From Phyto melanocephala (taxonomy: Eukaryota > Arthropoda > Insecta > Diptera > Rhinophoridae), in NCBI GenBank assembly GCA_941918925.1, contig OW799234.1, positions 64,007,043 to 64,071,042 on the forward strand: a stretch of DNA of 64,000 bases, read 5' to 3'. Every line of letters begins with the position of its first letter. The stretch's first letter is position 1. The notes beneath the pieces are model-generated. The model searched no databases. It saw only the letters and a program-made list of their open reading frames with translations, and had not been told where the DNA came from. Below, in pieces: positions 11,322 to 23,144 of the stretch. Made by a program: the position numbers and the translations under genes.

Positions 11322-12033
11322 GCGCACAATTGGGACGAACGACGAATTTCGCCCAACATGACGAACTCTTCGGTAAAAATTCGTTGTGGAAATTCGTCGT
11401 GTGAAGCACAACAAGGACGAAAAAGAAACATATTTTATAGTTGATAAAATTGTTTAGTGTTTGTGCAAATAAAAAACAAAAATAATCTAAGAATATAATT
11501 TTTTGTGAAACTCAACAAAACAATAAATATAATTTCTGTAATAATAAAAACTTGTTTACGTATTAGCAAACGTTTGCAAAGAATGGCGTGGGTTGGTGCA
11601 TTAAACAATAATAAAAATTTTGTTTGTGTATAACAGCTAATAGTGTGACCATATAAAAAAAAGATCACTTAATGAACTTAAACATTTGCAAAAAAAACAA
11701 ATAAAAACAAATTGTTGTACTTAACTTTTTTATACTTATTTTAAATGTTTTAAAATAAAAAATAAAACAATTATTAAAGTAAAAACTAATTTTATTTTTT
11801 CTTTTTTAAAGTTGAGAAGCAAACTCAAATTTAATAAAAAATGGTCACCTTGTATCAATTTGTTCGTCGTTCGCCGGCGTAAGAAATAAAAATAAATCTA
11901 ATGCAGAGTTCGCCGCGTATAGCGAGCTTCGACTGACGCCACAATTGTATGCATTCTCATATACACAAATGTGTTTTATTCTTGATGACGAATATTCGCG
12001 ACAAAAAATTCGTCGTTCGCCCCAATTGTGGGC
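11322..12033. mobile_element. MITE with 25-30 bp inverted repeats
   Basis: The left end CACAATTGGGACGAACGACG (11325-11344) matches the complement of the right end at about 12007-12030 (GTCGTTCGCCCCAATTGTG) with a single difference. GC-rich subterminal boxes with CGTCGT or TTCGTCG recur inside (11390, 11870, 11985). No coding potential and no clear target duplication. The superfamily is not decided. Confidence 0.65.
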
Positions 12034-12463
12034 TTAGCATAAGGTTATGGTAGTAAATAATATTCTTGCCTTAGATTCTTTATGATAAAATAGAAATGTA
12101 TATATATATAGAGAGAGATAAAAAAAACTAATGTTGGCTATGCTAAAGTGTATAAAATACAGTAGAAAAAAATCTAAAAATTGCACTGTCTATATGTGTT
12201 GTCAGTAGATAAAGTATAAGACGTTTAAATATTCTTTAGCAGCAGTTATATGTTTTTGTTTTACACTTTTCTTTGTATATTCTTGTTTTATATAGTAAAT
12301 ACTATATTTTCTTTAATTGTTTTTAAGTTTGTGCAAAGGTTGAGAGCTTTCATTGAAAAATACTTTCAGCTAGGCGTTTCGAAACAAATGATAGATTTAA
12401 ATCTCCTGGCAATTATTCTTAAAAATATATAAACATATGATTAGGAAATTTACTATACTTGGG
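12034..12463. other. No recognised gene
   Basis: AT-rich sequence containing a short TA/GA microsatellite at about 12101-12120. Nothing else was recognised. Confidence 0.45.
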
Positions 12464-12660
12464 GCCCAGGCATATTTATTCATCAGGTACTCTTGATTCG
12501 CCAGCTGATTATTTTTTTCAACACTTATGTTAAATTTCAGCTGTCAAAATGCATAAATAAAAAACAATTTTCTCTGTTTTCTAATTTATTTCAAATGCCA
12601 AACTTCATATATAAAAAATATAAACAATTACCTGATGAATAAATATGCCTTGTTTTGGGC
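12464..12660. mobile_element. Short MITE with 21-bp perfect inverted repeats
   Basis: GGCATATTTATTCATCAGGT at 12469-12488 (plus A at 12489) is exactly complemented by 12629-12649. Beyond it lie imperfect GGGGCCCA and TTTTGGGC ends. The element is about 190 bp and AT-rich inside. The target duplication is not clear. Confidence 0.65.
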
Positions 12661-14846
12661 TAAGTAAACATTCAAAATCACTAAATAACTTAATTCTTAA
12701 TGGTTTGGTAAAAAAAAGAACAAACGAGAAACACTGTGGCTACATTTTTAAGAAGTTAGGCTTTGGACCAGTCTTATAACTAGTTGTAACGAGACTGTAG
12801 CAAAATTGAAATATTTCACAAGCATTGCACAGAGGGTTGAAATGTACCAAAAGTGAGGATTAATTCAAAAGCTGAACTTTATCCTACACATTCGTGTGTG
12901 GTACTGGGTGAAAGGTAATTAAATCCTACATCACTATTAGCCAAAAACTTTTGTTTTGAGTAAATTACTCTATCAACTGTGAGCTGTCAAACTCAAATAA
13001 TTTTTCAAAATTTTTCGTGCCGTGCCTAGAACTGAAAATTGAGATATTTTGGGTGCTGATAATTCTTATTAAGCGTTCTAAAAGTAATTCTATTAAAATT
13101 AAACCATCAACTTCAGGTATTTGGCTACAGAACTGCATTAATGTTTTCTAGATAAATGTTTTGCAAATAATTTTAATATTTTTTTAAAAAGTGCTCCATA
13201 TTTGGGGTATTTTCGATATAAACATCAAAAGTAAGTATCAAAAAATTTCTTGTTGCGATCTAGCAAATTTTATTAAGTGATATTTTTATATGGTATTTTA
13301 GCTTATATATTCCACGACAAACTTTTGCAGAGGCACCGCGTTTTTTTACTTATTAAAGTTTTTGTGAAAGAACTCCAGTTGCTAAATACTTAATCTGCAA
13401 AAACAAACAAAAAATCAACTTGTTTGTTTTTAACCAGTAAATGTGTTTTTGTGTTTTAATATTGTCATCCTCTTTATTTTTTTGTTTTATTTAATTTTTT
13501 TGTTTTTGTTGATGCATTTTATTTTTTTTAGAGATGAGTGCGTGAGTGATTTCGGTCATTTAAGCTCACGTACAAAAAATTGTATCACGCACAATTTACA
13601 GGAAGTAAACATTTTTTTAATACTTTTAGCTAGATTAAAGTGATTAAATTTTAAATTAATAGTATTTTTGTATATTCTACGTTACTGAAGGTATTGTATT
13701 TTTCACGTTTGCGAAGCTAGAATTTCGAATTTAGTGACTATTGATACGAGGTGGGACTGAAAATGTTTTGGAACTTGAGTATTCAATAAATAGTATGAAC
13801 TGCGCTATCGAAGTAGCGGGTTATAAGCTAGTAAAATTTTTATTTAAGTAATTTATAGTATGTATAGATATATACATATAAATATATTTTCCCAAAAACA
13901 AAAATGCGCTTAACGGGTTAAAAAAATTTTTTTTTAAACTTTTTTTTTCTAAAATACTGTATTTTTATGTGCTTATAATAACCCATCAATAAAAAAATAT
14001 AATATTTTAAAACTACGGCGTCTATGAATTAATCGCCACTTTGGGTACTATCGAACCCACTGTGCATTGGTTGAAAATAAACAAACACACACATTTAGTT
14101 GGCCTCCTATGACAACCTAGGATGTTTTATAGAGGTATAGAACGTTAAGTTGGCAACACTTTTTAAATAATAGAACGTAATGCGAATAAATGAACACTTA
14201 TCAAATTTGATAGAATAAACTCAATTGATTCCAATTTCATATTGGGCTAATATTTGAAGTTAGTTAGCAGTTTTCTTGATCAGGGCATTTTAAGTGATTT
14301 TACATTAACAGAATCGTTAATAAGGCTAAAGACAAAGGAATTTCCGAATGACGAATTAAAAGCTCTTATAATGTATATATCTAGTTAGATAAACTATACT
14401 TGAATATGATCCAGTTCTTTGGAATCCATTTCAAAATACCCTTAGTGATCACATAATAAATTGCTTCTGTTTTTGCTGCGCTATTTGTTTCTGGACAAAT
14501 TCATTTACAAACTCGTGCCCTTCGTCTGTACTCCGAATTCCTTGTAATTTTATATCACTCAACAATCCATACCCACCATTTCGTCACTTTGTTTTTTTTT
14601 CATTTAGAAGTTAACCAAATGTTTATAAATAAATTTAAATTATAAAATTTTCCATTCAAAATGGCATTTAAAATAAGTCGCAGACTTCAGGAGTGAATTG
14701 CAATTTAATTAATTTTTGCAGCGTTTTTTTTATGTATTTACTTTAACAGCCAAACGTAAACAAAAGCTGCAAGCATATTTTGCTTGTCAAATATGCTCAC
14801 GTCGATATAATTTGTATGAAGCACAATACCATTGAAAAAATCTAAT
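12661..14846. other. Long stretch without recognised gene
   Basis: AT-rich, with T-rich tracts near 13470-13530 and 13925-13945. I find no exon set with splice sites. The only coding-like piece is the short minus-strand frame at 14449-14583, listed separately. Confidence 0.45.
14449..14583 (-). other. Short coding-like frame, possible terminal exon or transposase end
   Basis: A 45-codon open stretch with non-random composition, containing KLQGIRSTDEGHEFVNEF and a Gln/Lys-rich end, closed by TGA at 14449-14451. There is no initiator and no convincing acceptor upstream. I do not recognise it. It may be the last exon of a decayed gene or transposon, or chance. Confidence 0.2.
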
Positions 14847-14847
14847 A

Positions 14848-15537
14848 GCATGTTTCCACGGCAACGATATTCGTAATTCGTTGTCTTATTTATAATTCAA
14901 AGCATAATTACGAACTGAATTACATAATTTTCCCATGCAAAACTGTCAAAGCAAATTACTATTTTTGTGGGTAATTCATTTAGAACTACCATCCGAATTA
15001 TAATAAAATCAGTGTCTTCTCTAATTTTTATCGGTAGTTTATCATATCCAGCTGTCAAAAAAAGCAAGCGAAAACCAAAAGAAATAAAGTTGTGAAATTT
15101 AGCTTTTTTAAAAATAAAAAAAATGGAAGCAAAAAAGAGAATTTTAAAGAAAGTTGTTATGTCTAGAAGACTATTGGTCACATAAAATTTATTGGATGAG
15201 ACGAAATTGTGCTTAGAGGGTTTGCTGGCTGTACTGATCCTATTTTCTTGTAAATAAAAAAATAATGATATTATTTGAATACATTTCTTATAAACTTACA
15301 ATATTTACTATTATTACTACTAAATTTTTGCCACCATTAATAAAATAATTATAATCTTCCATATAATATTTTATATTTTTTAAAGTTCACCGCCAAAACA
15401 AAACTATAATTTAGATTAAAGAAAAAGCACGAAGAAGAGCTGTCAAATCAAATTAACAATACATCGTGGAAACAGGGTAATTCACTTAAGTAATTTAAAG
15501 AGCGAAGCAAGTAATTGAATGTGTCGTGGAAACATGC
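14848..15537. mobile_element. MITE with GCATGTTTCCACG termini and TA flanks
   Basis: The left end GCATGTTTCCACGGCA and the complement of the right end TGTCGTGGAAACATGC match at 15 of 16 positions. TA lies directly outside on both sides, as expected for a Tc1/mariner-type duplication. Subterminal TAATTCGT/TAATTCA motifs repeat near both ends. A minus-strand frame across the left half looks spurious. Confidence 0.7.
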
Positions 15538-15696
15538 TACAATTTTTATATCGAAGTTGGCTGCAGTACAACTGTTATTGTTGGTTTTACTTTAATAATT
15601 TTTGAAAAAATAAAGTAATCAAAATATTTTATTAATTAATTGAACAAAATGTGTTTTGCATCTCATCTACTAAAATCTATTGAACCTCATTTAAAA

Positions 15697-16612
15697 ACAA
15701 GTAAGAGCGCTATATTCGGCCATGCCGAATCTTATATACCCTTCACAACGTGTAGTCATGCAATAACAGTAGTTTGTATCACCATTCCCCATATGAAATA
15801 CGTACATACATATAAAAAACATACGAATATAAAAACATCCCATTGTAAAGTTACAAATTTACGTATGTATGTTAAAAAAAAAAATAAAAAAAAAATTTAA
15901 AAAAAAATTAAAAAAAGAAAATTTAAAAACAAAAATAATTAAAATATAAATAAATAAATAAATAAATAAATATAAAACAAAAAAAAATAATAATAGAAAT
16001 AATATATTAAATAAAAAATAAAAAAAAATAAAAAAAAAATTTTAAAAAAAATTTAAAAAAAAAAATTAAAAAAAGAAAATTTAAAAAAAAATAATTAAAA
16101 TATAAATAAATAAATAAATAAATATAAAACAAAAAAAAAATAATAATAGAAATAATATATTAAATAAAAAATAAAAAAAAAATAGAAAAAAAAAAAAAAT
16201 TTTTTTTTTTTGGCTCAGTTGGGATTCGATGCCCGTTTTCTCTAACCAGTATACACGTTTGTATGTATGTATGTTGCTGTTGTAATGTTGTTTTTCTGAA
16301 AAAAAAAATCGACGTGGTCGTGGGTTTTTCCTCATATCTCAGTTGTTTATGTATCGATGTTTCTGATTTTCAATACCGATCTACTCCCGAATATTTCTGA
16401 TATTTTAAAACCTCACCCGGATCCAAGCGATGTCGGGGGGCTTCAGAAAGTTGATTTCAACATACACACGGACAGACTGACAGAGCTTGATCGACTCCCC
16501 TATTCATAAGCTTTCAGAAAATATATACTTTATGGGGTCGGAAATTGTAGAAATTTCACACGGAATGACAAACCTATAGATACCCTTTTTCACTGTGTGA
16601 AGGGTATAAAAA
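15697..16612 (+). repeat. Family A dispersed repeat with duplicated core
   Basis: The start AACAAGTAAGAGCGCTATAT runs into TTCGGCCATGCCGAA, and the end is CACTGTGTGAAGGGTATAAA. The A-rich core contains two near-identical blocks of about 150 bases, roughly 15895-16045 and 16050-16195, each with a (TAAA)n tract and AATAATAATAGAAATAATAT. The tRNA-like motif lies on the complementary strand at about 16210-16250. Confidence 0.85.
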
Positions 16613-17970
16613 CAGAAATTTTACAAATTCTTCGTTGCTCAACATATTTCACAAATTGAGAGACAGTACCAGGCTTTAGAGTTTAAGTCGATTTTGCCTA
16701 TGAATTATGTATGTATGTATGTATATGAAAACACCATTGTTTTTTAAGAATAAAATAAAAACAACATCAACACATGACCTAATGACTGTAGCATACTAGT
16801 GCAATCATTGTTGACCAAATATTTTTCTGATTTTCCTACATATTTTACGTAAATGTGAGCATGTAGAAAAGAAGATGCATTCATTTGTTTATTTCAATGA
16901 AAATACTTACATATAAACTTAAACGATTAATGTAACGTCAACGCTGTTCACCCCTTAAGTGACAGGGTGACTGACTAAAATAAATAAACAAGCAAATGTC
17001 TTTTTGAATTTTACTGCGATAGCAAATAAGTTGTAATGTGTGTATATGACTCCAATAGTGTGTCTTTAAATGTGTTAAAGGACATCAGTTATTACTGTTG
17101 TTGGTGGGAGAGTACTTAGTATATTGTTGACATTCTTGAAAAGTCAAAAGGAAAAATCTAGCATATTAAAATTTTGTTTTCTTCATTTTGATATTCTAAA
17201 CTTTAGATTGAGGTATGCACCGTAGGGTGTATCGCAAAAAAAAATTTTTGCCGTACACCACCGAATATAAAGTATTGTTGCATGGCAGTTTCGAAAAAAA
17301 ATATTCTTTCCGAATGTAGGGGTAGCCAAATTACATTATTCGTTATATATTCGGCTTTTACAGCTGGATCTAAAAGTGTGATATATCAATGTTTTGCTGC
17401 AATAATCATTGAACTCATGTATCCTATTCTAGTATTATACCCACCAGACCTCAGTTGCTACTACCCTAATGTAGAACCCTAATATCAGGAAATGTAAACT
17501 CGCAAAAAATCATTAAACCTTTGCATAGGAAGTCTCTCGATAATTCCAACAGTATTTACAGTAGGTAGGTAAAACATAATGATGTCTTATCGGATCAAAG
17601 ATGAAATAAAAATACCGCTACTACTCTCTTAGTTGGTTCTGGTTTCATTCAAGAGTGACTCATACATTGAGATGATCAATTTTGAATTGTCCACCATTCT
17701 ATACGCAAGACAAACTGGAGGCTTTACAACTTTCAACACAAATAAACGAATAACCAGCTCAAAACAAGGGAAGTAACATCATTTGACAAACTTAATTATT
17801 TTTACAGCCTACCCCTGCCATTCTCTTTAATTTGACCCAGGTTAAAAATGAAGCCATAGTCAAACCATGAACAACGATATGTGATATGATGAAGTCAAAC
17901 TTTAAACGGCGGCGCTATATATAAAAAACAAAGAGTGCTGTATTTTGGGGCGTGACATAATTTTTTGTTC
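16613..17970. other. No recognised gene
   Basis: Contains a short (GTAT)n tract near 16710. I see no coding region, RNA gene or named element. Confidence 0.45.
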
Positions 17971-18705
17971 TACACGCAAAGAAAAAATATGGTTGTGGTA
18001 ACCATAATCGAAGAGCAACAAACTATGATTGAATTGTATGATTATGTTTAAAATAACAATGGTTACCAGTTATCATTATTATGTTTACTTTAAGCATCAT
18101 TCAATAATCATATATATGACTACAATTGAAATCGACAATCTTTGCTTTTTTACGGCAAATTACTGTCTTTTGCTGTAACATACACATATTGATTGTACTT
18201 ACCAATATAATTGCAATTTTTATACCAATATTTTTTTACATTTTCTCGTTTATTTTTAAATTTTCTTTAATTTTTTAAAATTTTTGTTCCTTTTTTTGAC
18301 ATCTCAAACTTTTAAAATAATAAAAATTTATTCAGCAAGAAGAAGAACAATTGAAATCAAATTATTATTAAAAAATATCATAGCTTGATTATTTTGTAAT
18401 CATACTGTTGTCTCACTTATTATTTAATGATTATTTTTAATTTTTAATGATTTTGAATATAATGTTATTTTTGTCAAATTAATTTTTTTAAATCATACTA
18501 TTTTTAAATGATAACCATTTTGAAATTTTTACGAAAAGTAATCATTAAATGATACAATTCAAACAAATGCTTGATTATCGTGACAAAATATATGATGAAA
18601 TAAAAAAAAATAACTATTACTTGTTTCCGACAACCAAATATTGTTTTAGAAAAAATAATATGACCGTCGTGATCATGTCGTAACTATGGTTTTTCTTTGC
18701 GTGTA
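17971..18705. mobile_element. MITE with CACGCAAAGAAAAA termini
   Basis: TACACGCAAAGAAAAA at the left (17971-17986) is mirrored by TTTTTCTTTGCGTGTA at the right (18690-18705). If the outer TA is the target duplication, the element proper is 17973-18703. The inside is AT-rich with many ATGATTA/TAATCAT boxes on both strands and no ORF. The TA flanks suggest a Tc1/mariner-type origin. Confidence 0.7.
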
Positions 18706-19181
18706 TCTAAGAAAGTATATTGACATATCTTTGATTCTAGGTGATGACTGCCAACACTTTTTTGTATGAATACCGACCCGCCTTACTATACACTGTACTA
18801 GAAGACTTAAAAAAAAGTAGTACAGTAGTTTAATAACCCTGGCATAAAATTTTCATTTGTTGAAGAGAATAACACTACCACTCAATCAACAAGACTTTAA
18901 GGTAAATATATTATTATCTTTTTTTGCGTTTGTAATTATGTTTTTTTTTTAACTCTAATCAATTCAAAATCATAAAGCTAAATTAAAATCCTACAAAGAA
19001 ATATTGTTTAAAAAAATCTTAAATAAACTGAAACATCAAATAAGCAAACAATCAGTAAACTAAAGCAACGATTGTACAAAAATTCAACGAACAAACGAAA
19101 CAACGAAACAAATGAACGGCCAAACGACTGTCTGATGAATGTAAAACTGACTTTTAGTATCAGCAGCAGAATACGAGTAGA
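18706..19181. other. No recognised gene
   Basis: AT-rich spacer between a MITE and a family A copy. Nothing was identified. Confidence 0.45.
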
Positions 19182-19811
19182 AACAAGTAAGAGTGTTATA
19201 TTCGGCCGTGTAGAACCTTATATACCCTTGACAACATGTAGTCATGCAATAACAATTGTTTGTAACACCATCCACCTCATGTGAAATACGTACATATGTA
19301 TGTACATAAAAAAAAGTAATAAAAACATCCCATTGTAAAATTATAAATTGAGTTTACGTATGTATGTTTAAAAAAAAAACAAAAAATAATAAAAAAATTA
19401 AAAAAAATTTTTGGGGCTCAGCTGGAGTTTGATGCCACGTTTACTCTAACCAGTATACCACGTTTGTATGCATGTATATTGTTTTTGTGTTAAAAAAAAC
19501 GAGCTGACCGTGGGTTTTTGCTCATATCTCAGTTGTTTATGTACCGATGTTTGTGATTTTTAATACCGATCTACTCTCGAATATTTCTGATATTTTAATA
19601 CCACACCCTGGTCCAGACGATGTAGAAGGTCTTCAAGAAGTTGATTTCAACATACACACGGACAGACGGACAGACTGACTTAATCGACTCCCCTATTCAT
19701 AAGCTTTCAGAAAATATATACTTTATAGGGTAGGAAATGAAAATTGTAGAAATTTCACACGGATTGACCTATATATACATACCACTTTGCACTGTGTGAA
19801 GGGTGTAAAAA
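19182..19811 (+). repeat. Family A dispersed repeat, short core
   Basis: Starts AACAAGTAAGAGTGTTATAT and ends TGTGTGAAGGGTGTAAAA. The A-rich core is only about 50 bases. The tRNA-like motif is on the complementary strand at 19413-19465. The terminal hairpin is damaged (TTCGGCCGTGTAGAA). Confidence 0.8.
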
Positions 19812-21144
19812 GAAGACATTTATTCTTTAAGGAGCGGCAGGCATCAGTAGCAAAACAAAACAACAATAATGACAGCAACATGAAGAAAGCTGCTGCAATA
19901 TCTTTAAAGTGCTGACAAGTGCATTTCATAAAGATAATAATTCAAAGGACTTGCAATTTAGTTGTAAATATAAAGACAACAAATGACAAAGTAGAGCAGC
20001 AGAACATCAACCGACCAAAAGTGGGAGACGTTTACAGTGAGAATAAAAGCTAGAGAAAAAAATAACTGCTACAACAAACTTCACAATGTTGTAAAATTAA
20101 CATTCTTGTACGAGTACGCAACATTTAAATCATCATCAACAATACCAGCAACAACTACAAGATTTAAGTTTTACACAATTCTACTGATTTGATAAATGTG
20201 TGTAAGTATGCATTAAAGCTTCCTCAATCATTGTGAATTGATTTTGTTTTGTTTAATCTCTTTAGACTACGAGCTTAAATAAATCTTAAGGATTTACGTG
20301 AACATGTATTTACTAAATTGGATAAAACAAATAAAAATCTGTAAAATTGTTCGATTAACATATTTTAAAAATTTTATTTCAATCATATGTTTTGTGCCAC
20401 AAAGTAACAATTACGAAAGATGCGAGTATAATTTCATTTAAAAAGTACACAAAAGCAAAAGACCAAAGAAATTGTTAATCATAGCCGACGATATTCAGCC
20501 CAATATAACAATATATAAGATGTGAATTTTTTATATAGTCATTTCGACATTAGATAAAAATGGAACTATATTTACAATTTAGCCCTGACAATTTAAAAAT
20601 CCTATACTGATAAATAGTAATTTGCCAAAGAAAGGAAGTGATGTACACAGCCGGCCTTTGGCTGGGCGCACGGAATTAACAATCTAGTAGATTCTAACTA
20701 TTCGGACATATTATCGTACGACTAAAAGCTATAGCAAAAGCGGCAGTTCGTATTTTCGGGAGTTTGAATTCCTTGGGCGAGTCTAAAGGCACTTCTTAAA
20801 TAAACTTTTATTGAATTTATTATTTGTAAAATCTAACTCGTTATAAATATAATTAATTTTCACGGCTAAGCAAGAATTTTTCTGCTGTAAATATATATAT
20901 TTTTTAATTATAAACTGCAATTTCATTATTTATTTGGGGCAACATTGTTAAACGGAAAATCACTCCAACAATTTGGGCCATACTTCATTTTAATATTTGG
21001 AAAATTTTTGATTATTTTAAGGGCGCACCAATTGCACTACAACAAGAAATACAAATAAATTTGTCTATCAATGTCTTTCATTTAATTATTTCTATTGTTT
21101 ATTATTTAATTTTATATATGCTTCATTCAACTCAGTCAGTTAGT
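19812..21144. other. No recognised gene
   Basis: Short frames only. A GC-rich patch at about 20650-20672 contains AGCCGGCCTTTGGCTGGGC, which could fold as a small hairpin. No element or gene was assigned. Confidence 0.45.
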
Positions 21145-21625
21145 TTTGTACACCTCTTGCTTGTTAAACCGTGGAGTTTCTGGATATAAATTATTTAGGG
21201 AGTTTTCGTTGAAGCTGCACCATAACCGGTCTCCTGATGTTCGTAGTTGCTCCACCTAAATGGAACCAACTGCAAATTGAAACAAAAAAATACCCCTTTA
21301 ACATCTGGAAGTAACGGTCCTCATTGACAGTCACTGTTTTATCGTTTTCTTTGAAGGAATATAAACACTACGCACCACATAGTGATTCGTTCTGGCTGCT
21401 ACCAGATTCGACAAACATGTTTTTTAGCCTTAAAAAGATTCATCTATTTGGTTGAATACCGCAAAACTTGTTTTTGTAGTACAATTCTTCAGCCAACCTG
21501 TATTTCTTTTAAGTATTGGACTGATATTTTATAATGAATAATTCCAAAATTGCCGTTACTTTACCTTGGCAAAAACGCAGCGCTATAATGGCCATTTGAA
21601 CGTTGCCCAATTCCATTACCTGTGT
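21145..21625 (-). pseudogene. Decayed mariner transposase
   Basis: Read on the minus strand, a central part gives VTVNEDRYFQMLKGYFF, then WFHLGGATTNIRRPV, matching the mariner pattern VTVNGxRYxxML and WFQQDGATxHTxR with the second catalytic Asp replaced by Gly. It then gives ISRNSTV, matching the segment before the third Asp. The upstream portion is in broken frames. It is a separate lineage from the copy at 884. Confidence 0.6.
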
Positions 21626-21656
21626 ACTTAATGTTTATACAAAATGACTTCCATAT

Positions 21657-22617
21657 AAATAATAATTCGGCCGTGCCGAATCTGAAAATACCTTTTACCA
21701 TCATGTATAATCCCACATCGTAGCTTAACCTACATATATTTCATGTTATACGCAATTTTTCCTTATTATTTCTGACGACATCCTTGATTTTAAATTTTTA
21801 CGTAGTTAACTGTATTTTACTAGTCAAACCGTTTAATTTGATACCCATATTGATGGGGTTAAACAAATTTGATCCGCCATTTTGTTTTCGACGCCATAAT
21901 TTTACATTTTCTAATAATTTACTGTATTGTACTGGTCAGGCCCTTTAATTTGATACCCATATTGATGGGGTTTCAAAAAGTTACATTTTAAAATACCAGA
22001 TTTGACCCATAAATAAATTTATTGTCCGCCATTTTGTTTATAGTGCTTATATTGCGCTACTGAAGTCCTTTTAGATGATATCAATATTGACTCTGTCGGT
22101 TGTCTAAAAGCTAAAAAACTTGATTTTCGTTTGTACATTTTTCTAATAAATTTAAAAAAAAAATATTGTTGCCTATAACTTTACTGATTAGAGCCCGATT
22201 TATATAAAAATTTTCACGAATATTTCTCGAGGCATATTATATCTACAAATAGTAAAAAGGGTACCTATAAATTATTATATGGCTGAAAAATTTTAATTTT
22301 GGTGGTAAAAATATGGAGAAAAACAGAGGTTTTATTTGCTCATATCTCAGAAAGTTATTGGGCGATTTTGCTGAATTTCAATAGCGATTCATTCCCGGAT
22401 ATATCCAACAGATTGATGCCATACAGAGGTCTGAGGAACATATGGTTGCTTTCAAAAGTAGATTTCAACTAACAGACGGGCAGACCGATAGGGCTAAATC
22501 TACTCCTCTATTCATAAGCTTTCAGAAAATATATACTTTGTTTGGTCGGAAATGAAAATTGTAGAAATTACAAACGGAATGACAAAGCTTGTGCAGCACG
22601 GGTGAAGGGTATAAAAA
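21657..22617 (+). repeat. Family C dispersed repeat, fullest copy
   Basis: Begins with TTCGGCCGTGCCGAATCTGA, the hairpin shared with A and B. It contains a repeated block ending in TTTGATACCCATATTGATGG (about 21836-21857 and 21949-21970), and closes with CAGACGGGCAGACCG, ATAAGCTTTCAGAAAATATA and GGGTGAAGGGTATAAAA. No ORF. Partial relatives lie at 51031 and 56880. Confidence 0.7.
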
Positions 22618-22883
22618 TACCAAACAAGATTGATTTTGTCAGCGTCATTTGAATTTAAAAACTGATTATGATTATAAGACTAACGATCTTCAAATAAATG
22701 TGTTTTCCATGTAATTTAGGTTTATTGATCACTTTGAAACATTCCTAATAGTGAAACATTTCGAAACAAAAGTGTGCCTGTATTCAAAGAATGTTCACAT
22801 GTGTTTTGTGCTTTGTAATGGCCTTAAATGTGACATTTATATTCTTCAATAGAATTTTATGGGAGATATTATGATATATAAAT

Positions 22884-22894
22884 ACATACATTTT

Positions 22895-22899
<5 letters not shown>
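22884..22899. repeat. Target-site duplication, 3' side of the Jockey-type LINE
   Basis: ACATACATTTTTGATT, identical to 27077-27092. Its last T bases merge with the poly(T) run that represents the element's tail. Confidence 0.9.
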
Positions 22900-22935
<36 letters not shown>

Positions 22936-23144
22936 TAAAACTTATTAATTTTATCAATATTGTTAACAGAGTTATGAGAATTTACATATAGTATTACAAC
23001 AATTAACATCTGATTAATTAAATAAAGAAACTACTAATATCACAGTTTAAAGGAAAAGTTGTTCATAAAAAACCTCGTATCAACTTAGAAGTCATAAGAG
23101 ATTTTAGAACAATCACTGAAATGTGTCTTTTAAACAAAAGACCC

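Noticed and set aside
16081..16335. 84-codon minus-strand frame with a Phe/Leu-rich stretch
   Set aside because: It is the translation of the A/T-rich core of a family A copy, not a membrane protein.
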